Source: an uncultured Bacilli bacterium
GTDB lineage: Bacteria > Bacillota_I > Bacilli_A > RF39 > UBA660
Assembly: GCA_947587115.1 (NCBI GenBank)
Contig: CANPXY010000060.1
Coordinates: forward strand, 1 to 6,984
Reading direction: 5' to 3'
Length of the DNA stretch: 6,984 nt
Part shown: piece by piece, positions 1 to 5,781 of the stretch
Position numbering within the stretch: position 1 is the stretch's first letter
How the letters are laid out: every line of letters starts with the position of its first letter
The notes under the pieces: generated by a model
What the model was told of the DNA's origin: nothing
Database searches by the model: none
The model's input: only the letters and a program-made list of their open reading frames with translations
Program-made: the position numbers and the translations under genes

Positions 1-34
1 CAATTAAATATCATTTTTTAAAAATTGCACAAGA

Positions 35-61
35 AAACCTCTAGAAAAAATCTAGGGGTTT
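35..61 (-). terminator. Probable terminator of the DUF362 gene
   Basis: An 11-base inverted repeat (arms 35-45 and 51-61, five-base A loop on the plus strand) lies about 35 bases after the stop of the DUF362 gene. Read on the minus strand it has one A/C mismatch and is followed by TTTTCTT, a short imperfect U-run. Read on the plus strand the mismatch becomes a G-U wobble but no T-run follows. Minus-strand use is the likelier role. A smaller perfect hairpin (arms 74-79 and 84-89) sits between it and the stop codon. Confidence 0.5.
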
Positions 62-95
62 GTCTACAATCTGAGAATCAAAAGATTCTTCGCGT

Positions 96-974
96 TTATT
101 CCACTTCGATAAGCTCATATTCTTTCGTGCCAATTCCTAAATCTTGCGCTGCATCGATCGTATGCGTGCCCTGTCTTGAATTGATACGCTCTAACAAATG
201 ATCTCGTCCAGGATCAGATGAATTTTTAACCAAGTCAATGCAAGCTTGATCGATCGCAACTGGATCCAAAGAAGCCAAAATTCCAATATCGCTCATACAA
301 GGATCTTCTGCCACATCGCAGCAGTCACAATCGACCGACATGTTGCACATAACATTGATATAAACGATATTTCCTTTAAAATAATTTACAACTGAAGATG
401 CTGCATCGGCCATCGATTCCAAAAATTTTAATTGATCAACTTGAAACATTTCTTCAAATGTTCCATTTTCTTTACCAGTACAATGAATGTAACGTTTTCC
501 CTTTGAAGAAGCAACGCCGATAGACAACTGTTTCAATGCACCGCCATAACCACCCATAGGATGCCCTTTAAAATGAGATAGTACCAACATGGAATCATAG
601 TTCTTTAAATGCGTTCCCACATAATTCTTGTGAATAACTTTTCCATTGGGAATATCCAAAACTTCATCCCCATCACGATCCATAATATCCACATTAAAGT
701 ACGTACTCCACTCATGTTCCTTCATCAACTCTTCATGCTTTTCCGTAGTATCCCTGGCCCCATCATATGCTGTGTTGCACTCTACAACCGTTCCTTTGAC
801 ATAATCAATCATCGGCTTCATAAAATTAGGTCGCAAATAATTTTGATTTCCTCTTTCGCCCGAATGAACTTTGACTGCCACTTTTCCAGGAAGTTCCTTC
901 CCTAATTTTTGATACATTTTAACAACACTTTCTGGTGTCAACGCTCTAGTAAAATAAACTTTAGCTTTTTCCAT
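96..974 (-). CDS. DUF362 domain protein lacking the ferredoxin insert
   Basis: The 292-residue product matches the DUF362 family, iron-sulfur-associated proteins whose reaction is not firmly established. Visible family motifs are KVHSGERGN with LRPN (residues 35-50), SHFKGH (133-138), a glycine-rich GGYGGALKQLSIG (141-153), and the cysteine cluster CDCCDVAEDPC (216-226) followed by SDIGILASLDPVAID. Many DUF362 proteins are longer and carry two CxxCxxC ferredoxin motifs between the GGALK segment and the cysteine cluster. Here that stretch (about 160-205) has no ferredoxin motif, only Cys165. No signal peptide or membrane segment is seen, so it is probably cytoplasmic. The start is supported by GAAGGGAG at 985-992, 10 bases upstream. 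It is transcribed alone, behind the terminator of the kinase-like gene. Metal binding through the remaining cysteines is inference. Confidence 0.88.
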   Translation of the reverse strand: MEKAKVYFTRALTPESVVKMYQKLGKELPGKVAVKVHSGERGNQNYLRPNFMKPMIDYVKGTVVECNTAYDGARDTTEKHEELMKEHEWSTYFNVDIMDRDGDEVLDIPNGKVIHKNYVGTHLKNYDSMLVLSHFKGHPMGGYGGALKQLSIGVASSKGKRYIHCTGKENGTFEEMFQVDQLKFLESMADAASSVVNYFKGNIVYINVMCNMSVDCDCCDVAEDPCMSDIGILASLDPVAIDQACIDLVKNSSDPGRDHLLERINSRQGTHTIDAAQDLGIGTKEYELIEVE

Positions 975-1005
975 ACACTTTATTCTCCCTTCAATTTACA
1001 CTTTT

Positions 1006-1034
1006 ATTGTACCAAAAAAAAGATAAAATATAAA
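1006..1034 (-). promoter_or_regulatory. Probable promoter of the DUF362 gene
   Basis: On the minus strand a TACAAT -10 box (1006-1011) lies 17 bases from a TTTATA -35-like box (1029-1034, 4 of 6 consensus). The start codon is about 31 bases below the -10. The -35 box lies inside the hairpin of the upstream terminator and the spacer contains its T-run, so promoter and terminator overlap. Confidence 0.5.
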
Positions 1035-1045
1035 CATATTTTATC
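1014..1045 (-). terminator. Terminator of the kinase-like gene
   Basis: A perfect 10-base inverted repeat (arms 1022-1031 and 1036-1045, four-base loop) begins two bases after the TAA stop at 1048-1050. On the minus strand eight T residues follow (1014-1021). The stem is AT-rich, so termination may be incomplete and some transcripts could run on into the DUF362 gene. Confidence 0.75.
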
Positions 1046-1047
1046 CA

Positions 1048-1923
1048 TTATTTATGCTGCAAAATCTTAACATGGGCCCCTTCTCCTTTAATTGGAAAAG
1101 GAATTGCCATCATATCATAATTGCAAGCAATTTTATAGAGTTCATCTTGTAAATAAGTGCCCTTTTGCTCTGTACTGATATTGGCCTCTACTTTCTTCAT
1201 AAACAAAGGATCTGTAATTCGAATCATTTGAAATACTTCCTTTAAAGTAAGAATACTCCCTGTGATAGGGTTTCTTTGACCGATTTTTGTCAAGTCGATA
1301 TTGAATACCACCAAAAACATTAACATCGTCAAGCTTGTTTTATCAATTTCAGCGGAAAGATGAAAAGGTTCGTCACAATATTTAGCTGAAAATAAGTATT
1401 TAGCCGGATCTCCCAATGAAGTTGACAAGGCAACGCAACGATCTCTTGGGCCAACCTGCATCCCGTCGTAATCGATCAACTTGATTGAACCGTCTGGTAA
1501 AACCAGAATATTATCACAAGTACACAAATCCGGAATGACAATGCCTGCCTCATTCGCTTTTTTTACTGCATTTTCTATTTTACGATAAAGTTCATAATAA
1601 TGATGCAAGTCAGACCGTTGTTGGGTTGTTAATTGATCATCATATTCATTGAGCGTTTTACCAACAATATCTTCCTGCGTATATGCTACACAATTAGAAT
1701 TATCATAGACCGCTGTAATAGGTCGTACAATTTCACTTACTTTCTGAGCTCTCGTATTTAAAATACGACCTTCATATGAAGCTCCCACCAATCGACAAGT
1801 ATTCAATGTCAATGGCTGAGCAACTTTTAAAATTCTGTGATCTGGAAGACGGTAAATTAAAGATCCTTCACCACGATAAATCAACTGTTTATCCTTAAAC
1901 GAACGAAGTTGCTCTTTTTCCAT
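1048..1923 (-). CDS. Protein-kinase-fold (APH/PKL-like) protein
   Basis: The 291-residue protein has the layout of a small bacterial kinase-like fold. There is a glycine-rich loop YRGEGSLIYRL (16-26), a likely ATP lysine in ILKVA (Lys33), a catalytic-loop-like segment IVIPDLCTCDNILV (128-141), and a metal-binding LIDYDG (149-154, Asp151). The loop keeps an Asp (132) and an Asn (138), but they are six residues apart instead of the five seen in the usual DxxxxN pattern, and the HRD or HGD histidine is replaced (IPD). It may be an active kinase on an unknown substrate or a diverged one. No membrane segment is seen. The start fits AGAGGGG at 1931-1937, seven bases upstream. It is divergent from the glycosyltransferase gene and ends at its own terminator. 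The kinase fold is well supported; the substrate is not known. Confidence 0.72.
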   Translation of the reverse strand: MEKEQLRSFKDKQLIYRGEGSLIYRLPDHRILKVAQPLTLNTCRLVGASYEGRILNTRAQKVSEIVRPITAVYDNSNCVAYTQEDIVGKTLNEYDDQLTTQQRSDLHHYYELYRKIENAVKKANEAGIVIPDLCTCDNILVLPDGSIKLIDYDGMQVGPRDRCVALSTSLGDPAKYLFSAKYCDEPFHLSAEIDKTSLTMLMFLVVFNIDLTKIGQRNPITGSILTLKEVFQMIRITDPLFMKKVEANISTEQKGTYLQDELYKIACNYDMMAIPFPIKGEGAHVKILQHK

Positions 1924-1952
1924 AAAAGTACCCCTCTTTCTTAAACGGGCTT

Positions 1953-1981
1953 ATTATATCATAAAGCGTTTAAAAAAACAA
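1953..1981 (-). promoter_or_regulatory. Promoter of the kinase-like gene (extended -10)
   Basis: On the minus strand TGATATAAT gives a consensus TATAAT -10 (1953-1958) with the TGn extension (TG at 1960-1961). A weak -35, TTGTTT (1976-1981), lies 17 bases away. The start codon is about 29 bases downstream of the -10. It is back to back with the promoter of the plus-strand glycosyltransferase gene. Confidence 0.75.
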
Positions 1982-1999
1982 TCTTTAAAATTCAAACCG

Positions 2000-2028
2000 T
2001 TGACACATTCCTTTTTCTGATATATTCT
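2000..2028 (+). promoter_or_regulatory. Promoter of the GtrII-type gene
   Basis: A consensus TTGACA -35 (2000-2005) is followed after 17 bases by TATTCT (2023-2028). An alternative -10, TATATT at 2021-2026, would leave a 15-base spacer. Transcription would start near 2034-2036, at or past the first possible ATG (2033). This argues for the second ATG at 2051 as the true start of the gene. Confidence 0.65.
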
Positions 2029-2050
2029 AAAGATGAAACGAGGGATAAAG

Positions 2051-3577
2051 ATGGAAAAAATTGATCGCCTACTAAAAAGAATTCAAAATTGGTTTACGAA
2101 AGACAAAAGAATAGTTTTCTTGACGACATTTATTGCTGGAATATTCATCCACTTTCAAGTCATCACACACGATTTAGTCGCCTTCGATGGCTATTGGCAT
2201 TATGGGTCATTTCTTGCCAAAGGTTGGGAAATCACGCTTGGAAGATTTATGATTCCTTTTGCCGATCTATTTCGTGGAACCGTCGTAACTTCAATTTTGA
2301 CGACGACGATCTCCATCGCGATTCTTTCTTTGACCACCCTTTTTCTATGCGAAGTATTAAAAATAAAAAAGACTTTTCTAAAAGTTCTCGTTGGTCTCCT
2401 TCTTGTTAGTGCACCTACCTTCTCTCTTACTCTAATGTATGCCTACACCGCAGACAGTTACACTTGGGCACTCTTCTTTTCTGTTTTGACCATTTACTTT
2501 CTAAATCAGTCAAATAACAAAGGTAGAATCTTCGCCATGATCTCGATCGTTATTACGTTAGGATTTTACCAAAGTTATCTCTGTGTCACAGCCACTCTAT
2601 TCATCATTTGCCAAATTTTAAAACTACTCCAAGAAAAAATAGAGCCCAAAGTATTCTTCGAACAAATGATTCAAGACCTGATCACTTTATTGTTGGGAAT
2701 CATTCTTTACTACTTCGTATTGACGTTAATCATCACGCTACTTCATTTGGACATTACGAGTTACAGCGGAGGAAATCAAATCGCAAGCGTAGAGACAATT
2801 AAAAATATCCTACCATCCATCAAGAACACATATCTACGTTTTTATGAATTCTTCTTTACAGACAATATCGTGACGAATCCTACCCTTCTTGGTAAAAAAA
2901 TCATCAACGGAATAGTCTTACTCACTATTTTGATAAACTTTATCCTCTTGATCATCCAAGACAAAAACAATCGCAAACCATGGAAAATCGTTACCTTGCT
3001 TGTCATGATTGCACTCTACCCAGTTGCATCATGCAGCATCGAATTGATTGCTCAAAATCGACAGATGAATCTCTTGATGTCAGAGTCACTCTATTTGATC
3101 TTTACTTTACTCATCAGCGAAATCAATCTCTTTAAAAAAGAAAAGGTTTTCAATGATCTATCTTTCATCCTCATACTCTTGAGTATTTGGACATTTACAC
3201 TTTCTGATAACGCAACCTATACCGCACGACACCTATACAACGAGCAAATGTATGCGCTTGGAAATCGAATCGTGATGAAACTATCAGAAGACGAAACTTT
3301 ACCTAGCGATCTTCCGATCGCAGTTCTTGGAAATCTAAACTTTCAGGTCCATAACGATCAATTATTACAACTTACCAATTTTGACGTCTCTGACGTTAAA
3401 ATATGGACTTGGCAAATCTTCTTAGAAGATCATCTAGGCGTTGGAAGAACAATCTACACCGGAGAAGAATACAACGGAATCTTCGATAACACAGAATATT
3501 TAGAGATGAACGTATTCCCTAAAGAAGGATCCATCAAAATGATAGATGACACCATCATCGTCAAAATCAGCAACTAA
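2051..3577 (+). CDS. GtrII-type membrane glucosyltransferase
   Basis: The 508-residue multi-pass membrane protein resembles the GtrII glucosyltransferase-domain family, which use polyprenyl-linked sugars on the outer face of the membrane to decorate surface glycans. Visible are a basic cytoplasmic start, a first hydrophobic helix (about 21-37), an outer loop with DGYWHYGSFLAKG and GRFMIPF (46-70), then about ten more hydrophobic segments to about residue 390. TADSY (133-137) and GFYQSYL (171-177) resemble the acidic and aromatic motifs of the family. The last 110 residues are more polar. I chose ATG 2051 over ATG 2033 because GAGGGA (2040-2045) lies five bases before it and the promoter would start transcription near 2035. 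It stands alone between a divergent gene and a bidirectional terminator. No flippase or bactoprenol transferase gene (GtrA or GtrB type) is nearby, so its partner must lie elsewhere. Acceptor and sugar are unknown. Confidence 0.8.
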   Translation: MEKIDRLLKRIQNWFTKDKRIVFLTTFIAGIFIHFQVITHDLVAFDGYWHYGSFLAKGWEITLGRFMIPFADLFRGTVVTSILTTTISIAILSLTTLFLCEVLKIKKTFLKVLVGLLLVSAPTFSLTLMYAYTADSYTWALFFSVLTIYFLNQSNNKGRIFAMISIVITLGFYQSYLCVTATLFIICQILKLLQEKIEPKVFFEQMIQDLITLLLGIILYYFVLTLIITLLHLDITSYSGGNQIASVETIKNILPSIKNTYLRFYEFFFTDNIVTNPTLLGKKIINGIVLLTILINFILLIIQDKNNRKPWKIVTLLVMIALYPVASCSIELIAQNRQMNLLMSESLYLIFTLLISEINLFKKEKVFNDLSFILILLSIWTFTLSDNATYTARHLYNEQMYALGNRIVMKLSEDETLPSDLPIAVLGNLNFQVHNDQLLQLTNFDVSDVKIWTWQIFLEDHLGVGRTIYTGEEYNGIFDNTEYLEMNVFPKEGSIKMIDDTIIVKISN

Positions 3578-3617
3578 AAAGAACCGTGATGAAGCAAACT
3601 TCACAACGGTTCTTTTT
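3576..3617. terminator. Bidirectional terminator between convergent genes
   Basis: A 12-base stem (arms 3576-3587 and 3606-3617) starts with AAAAAGAACC and ends in TTCTTTTT, so both strands have a T-run. An inner five-base stem (3590-3594 with 3599-3603) and a CAAA loop extend it past a two-base mismatch. The left arm begins in the last two bases of the GtrII-type stop codon, and the stop of the XRE gene (3619-3621) lies just beyond the right arm. It can serve both genes. Confidence 0.88.
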
Positions 3618-3618
3618 C

Positions 3619-4410
3619 TTATAATGTGAAAAACTCTGAACCTGGAAAGAAGACATTTTCAATTTTAGATGCAATCTCTTTTTCAAAATCATGATCAGGT
3701 AAAAACATGATAAAAGAAAAATTTGAGAAAGGAGCATTTTTACGCATAATACAATAGCCATCTAAATAGTTGACTCCTTTATAAACAATATCTACAGAAA
3801 AACCCACCATTGTTCCATAAGATGATTGATCAAAGGAAAAGTTTTGGAATCTGACTCCAGAGTCTTCTAGGTCATGCAGCCGCCGGATGATTTCTTGAGA
3901 AGTATAGTGCTCTTGTTTTTCGATACCAATATCAACATTTCCATTACTTCCTAACAAAGCTTCTAACTGATCATAGTCATATTCCTGTAAAGCTAAAAGC
4001 AACTGTTTGGTAGTATGTTTCATTGCCACTGTAGTATAGGAAGGCATCCATTTGACTATGCCCATCTCCCCAATTCCTAAAACTATAAATGGAGTGAACA
4101 AGAGCAGTACAGCCAATAAACCAATCAACAATCGATGTTTCAATCGTCGATTATAAAAAGAAAGACTGTTGACTAAAGTATCTGGATGATCATTTTCATT
4201 TATCCTCTTTCCTTCTAACAAATCATTCACACTGACTCCCAATATGCTTGCTAACTCTTTTAAAATGCCAATATCAGGACACCCTCTACCGCATTCCCAT
4301 TTAGAGACAGTCTTGTGGCTGATCCGTAATAGATCCGCCAGTTCTTCTTGCGTCATATTCTTCTCTTTTCGTAATTGCTTGATAAAAATACCAACTTTTT
4401 TCTGATCCAT
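3619..4410 (-). CDS. Membrane-anchored XRE-family regulator
   Basis: The 263-residue protein begins with a Cro/C1-type helix-turn-helix (about residues 6-65: IKQLRKEKNMTQEELADLL, then ISHKTVSKWECGRGCPDI and a closing LGVSVNDLL). A linker leads to one hydrophobic helix (about 94-113), and an outer domain of about 145 residues follows. That domain starts with TTKQLLLALQEYDYDQLEALL and has alternating helix and strand patterns. It could be an NTF2-like or other sensor fold, but I do not recognise a named family. The layout suggests that an extracellular signal controls DNA binding at the membrane; this is inference. The start has a strong AAAGGAGG (4416-4423) five bases upstream. No clear promoter was found in 4411-4486. 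The target is unknown; the adjacent small membrane-protein gene on the same strand is a candidate. Confidence 0.82.
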   Translation of the reverse strand: MDQKKVGIFIKQLRKEKNMTQEELADLLRISHKTVSKWECGRGCPDIGILKELASILGVSVNDLLEGKRINENDHPDTLVNSLSFYNRRLKHRLLIGLLAVLLLFTPFIVLGIGEMGIVKWMPSYTTVAMKHTTKQLLLALQEYDYDQLEALLGSNGNVDIGIEKQEHYTSQEIIRRLHDLEDSGVRFQNFSFDQSSYGTMVGFSVDIVYKGVNYLDGYCIMRKNAPFSNFSFIMFLPDHDFEKEIASKIENVFFPGSEFFTL

Positions 4411-4486
4411 ATGATCCTCCTTTCATGATTACAATAATGCGTTCTACCCTAAAATAACACCTCCTAATCGTAGAGTTTCCATAAAA
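4411..4486. other. Leader of the XRE gene with an orphan Shine-Dalgarno
   Basis: Apart from the ribosome binding site of the XRE gene, this leader holds a second strong minus-strand Shine-Dalgarno-like AGGAGGTG (about 4457-4464) with no usable ORF: a GTG overlapping it reaches a stop after three codons. A short inverted repeat (TCTAC at 4443-4447, GTAGA at 4470-4474) brackets it. No convincing -35/-10 pair was found. Confidence 0.3.
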
Positions 4487-4526
4487 TTAAAAAGAAATGA
4501 AACTTTATCAACTCATTTCTTTTTAA
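4487..4526 (-). terminator. Terminator of the small membrane-protein gene
   Basis: A perfect 14-base inverted repeat (arms 4487-4500 and 4513-4526, 12-base loop) overlaps the last codons (Lys-Lys-Lys-stop) of the small membrane-protein gene. The minus strand continues with a T-rich tail (TTTTTAATTTTA). The stem is AT-rich but long and perfect. It separates this gene from the XRE gene downstream. Confidence 0.75.
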
Positions 4527-4875
4527 AAAAGCGAAGACCAAAAAAAGCAAAAATAGCCACGATCAGCAAAAGAGAATACTGCTTGTTGATCACGCTATAA
4601 TAAACGGTGTAAATTAAAAATCCCAAAATAAAAATGAATAGACTGATGCGAAAAACAGAATGAAAAATATTGGAAATTTTTTCTTTGTGCAACAACCAAA
4701 ATAGATTTTCTAAAAATGCAGCAGTAGAACAGATAAAAAATGGACAAATGACCAATTTTCCCCATAATTGATTATGAACAAAAGCCCAAGATAAAATCAC
4801 GATGGCTACACCCGACACCATCATATTTTTAAGTGCAAACAAATCTTCAATATTTTCTCGTCCGATTTTCTTCAT
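4513..4875 (-). CDS. Small four-helix membrane protein, unknown function
   Basis: I do not recognise the family. From ATG 4875 the product has 120 residues with four hydrophobic helices (about 16-34, 40-62, 72-95 and 99-116) and a basic FFKKK end; no catalytic motif is seen. An in-frame ATG 21 codons upstream (4936-4938) exists, but the extra residues are polar, that ATG has no Shine-Dalgarno, and it lies at or upstream of the predicted transcription start. The chosen start has AAAAAGGATGG about 7-10 bases upstream. It may be a transporter accessory or stress membrane protein, but nothing in the sequence decides this. The stop codon TGA is inside its terminator stem. It stands upstream of the XRE regulator on the same strand but is separated from it by that terminator. 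Confidence 0.65.
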   Translation of the reverse strand: MKKIGRENIEDLFALKNMMVSGVAIVILSWAFVHNQLWGKLVICPFFICSTAAFLENLFWLLHKEKISNIFHSVFRISLFIFILGFLIYTVYYSVINKQYSLLLIVAIFAFFGLRFFKKK

Positions 4876-4936
4876 AGATAAACCATCCTTTTTTGTTATC
4901 TGGATCTTTAGCATCAATGTTATATGTGTTAATTTC

Positions 4937-4965
4937 ATTTAAAAACGGCCTTTTATTGATGTAAA
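4937..4965 (-). promoter_or_regulatory. Probable promoter of the small membrane-protein gene
   Basis: On the minus strand TTTACA (4960-4965, 5 of 6 to the -35 consensus) lies 17 bases from TTAAAT (4937-4942, 4 of 6). Transcription would start near 4930, giving a leader of about 55 bases to ATG 4875. This supports the shorter form of the protein. Confidence 0.45.
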
Positions 4966-5014
4966 CCCTATTTAGTAGACATAATAAAAAAACAGATGAT
5001 TAATAAGAGAAACG

Positions 5015-5074
5015 TCATTTTTCTCTAGAAATATTTTTAAGTTTAGCTTTTACTGCCTGGAAAGAATTACTCAT
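5015..5074 (-). pseudogene. Remnant of AbiEii toxin gene (first 19 codons)
   Basis: A 19-codon reading frame starts at ATG 5072-5074 and ends at TGA 5015-5017. It encodes MSNSFQAVKAKLKNISREK, which resembles the first residues of AbiEii, the nucleotidyltransferase-fold toxin of type IV toxin-antitoxin systems. These commonly begin with a short helix of the kind LKAKIRNLAKEK before a conserved YxxERFLxRLS segment. The rest, including the catalytic nucleotidyltransferase motifs, is absent. AGGTG at 5081-5085 is a fitting ribosome binding site. The ATG overlaps the stop of the AbiEi relic by eight bases (ATGAGTAA, 5067-5074), the tight coupling usual in this operon. The gene cannot make a toxin. 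The assignment rests on a short segment plus the context, which together are persuasive. Confidence 0.6.
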
Positions 5075-5405
5075 AATACACACCTACTATTTTCATTATT
5101 TTTTCGCTTATTCCCATTCTTTTTGCATAATCAGATAGCTTTGTTACATTTTTATATTTTTGTTGAAATGAAAAATAACTATCCTCAAAAGCATTTGGTA
5201 AAAGATAAATACCTCTTGAAATTTTTTCAATATCGTTATGGTTTTCCATAATTGATAGATATTATCTACTTATATTTAGTGGTTCTATCATTCTTGTGGA
5301 AAACATTTCATTATTAGTATTCATTATTTGTTTTATAGTATCAGTAAATATTTTTGATTGCTCATTTGGATATTTTATTGATAGTTCCTTAATTACATTA
5401 GACAT
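5067..5405 (-). pseudogene. Broken AbiEi antitoxin gene (type IV TA)
   Basis: Read as one frame from ATG 5403-5405, this stretch encodes 47 residues, a TAA (5262-5264), and then 64 more residues to TAA 5067-5069. The parts fit AbiEi, the winged-helix antitoxin and repressor of type IV toxin-antitoxin systems. The N-terminal wing module spans the stop: MFSTRMIEPLNISR, stop, YLSIMENHNDIEKISRG, then IYLLPNAFEDSYFSFQQKY. In relatives a Gln (ISRQYLS) is common at the stop position, so a single CAA to TAA change would explain it. Straight after FQQKYKN comes the family's C-terminal end (KLSDYAKRMGISEKI). Roughly 100 residues of the middle, starting with the usual SHETALYLH-type segment, are missing, so the gene also has an in-frame deletion. 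The 60-codon ORF starting at 5249 is only the second half of this relic. An intact AbiEi is about 200 residues. It is very unlikely to work as an antitoxin. Confidence 0.72.
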
Positions 5406-5455
5406 AATATTAATGTTTTTAGTTGTTCTTGCATTGGTTTTGATCGTTGATTAAT

Positions 5456-5485
5456 CTATAATTGATTTTCTCCTCTTTTTTTCAT
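5456..5485 (-). other. Nine-codon ORF, probable original start of abiEi
   Basis: MKKRGENQL-stop begins at ATG 5483-5485, six bases after AAAGGG and about 36 bases below the -10 box of a near-perfect promoter. It is in a different frame from the AbiEi relic. The position suggests that this ATG was the start of the antitoxin gene before a frameshift between about 5405 and 5485. A true leader peptide is possible, but the decayed genes downstream make that less likely. Confidence 0.35.
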
Positions 5486-5503
5486 ATTAATCCCTTTTCT
5501 TTC

Positions 5504-5559
5504 TTTGACAATTACACTGGAATTATATCGTTTTTCAGTTTATTTGTCAAACGATTGAC
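5504..5559. promoter_or_regulatory. Candidate operator half-sites around the abiEi promoter
   Basis: TTTGACAA at 5504-5511 and its exact reverse complement at 5544-5551 flank the promoter core, with centres 40 bases apart, close to four helical turns. A third inverted copy, TTGAC at 5555-5559, makes a second short palindrome with 5546-5550 over the -35 box. AbiEi antitoxins are known to repress their own operon by binding inverted repeats in the promoter, so these are natural candidates. That they bind AbiEi is inference. Confidence 0.4.
5522..5550 (-). promoter_or_regulatory. Consensus promoter of the abiEi/abiEii relic
   Basis: On the minus strand TTGACA (5545-5550) and TATAAT (5522-5527) both match the sigma-A consensus exactly, with a 17-base spacer. 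Transcription would start near 5515 and run through the nine-codon ORF and both toxin-antitoxin remnants. It is the strongest promoter in the window, although it now leads only to broken genes. Confidence 0.85.
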
Positions 5560-5560
5560 T

Positions 5561-5781
5561 GATTCTAAATTTAATTCCAAACATTATTTAAAATTACTAA
5601 TTGATCCAAATAATTCTTATTAAAAATATAATTAACTATTTTTATTCCTTCTAAGATCACCATATATATCTATTTCCTACTCATAAAACAACTATCTGAA
5701 AAAATAAAGTATACTTCATTATAAAAGCGAAATATACTCTATCTATCATCTAAATATATTATAACGTTTATTCAATTAATA
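5561..5781. other. AT-rich intergenic stretch with no supported gene
   Basis: This stretch separates the DUF6339-like gene from the toxin-antitoxin promoter. All frames are short and stop-rich; the longest minus-strand ATG frame I found is about 30 codons and resembles nothing. It contains a perfect ten-base palindrome, AAGTATACTT (5707-5716), with a related ATATACT at about 5732-5738. No terminator with a GC stem follows the upstream gene. It is probably decayed or spacer DNA. Confidence 0.5.

Noticed and set aside
609..905. Plus-strand open frame of 98 codons opposite the DUF362 gene
   Set aside because: It lies wholly inside a well-supported gene on the other strand, and its translation has no family features.
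2033..2050. ATG 2033 as start of the GtrII-type gene
   Set aside because: It lies about seven bases from the -10 box, without a ribosome binding site, whereas ATG 2051 has GAGGGA at a good distance.
2089..2802. Two short plus-strand frames inside the GtrII-type gene
   Set aside because: They overlap a clear membrane protein in another frame and have biased, tryptophan- and arginine-rich compositions typical of shadow frames.
3567..3761. 64-codon minus-strand frame crossing the bidirectional terminator
   Set aside because: It overlaps the end of the XRE gene in another frame and runs through the terminator hairpin.
4876..4938. Longer start of the small membrane protein (21 extra residues)
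   Set aside because: The upstream ATG has no ribosome binding site and lies at or before the predicted transcription start; the shorter form has a better leader.
4996..5032. Seven-base hairpin AGAGAAA/TTTCTCT at the end of the AbiEii fragment as a terminator
   Set aside because: The stem is short and AT-rich and no T-run follows directly; it may mark the deletion joint instead.
5505..5533. Plus-strand TTGACA at 5505-5510 as a second promoter
   Set aside because: No acceptable -10 box lies 16-18 bases downstream; the match is better explained as an operator half-site.
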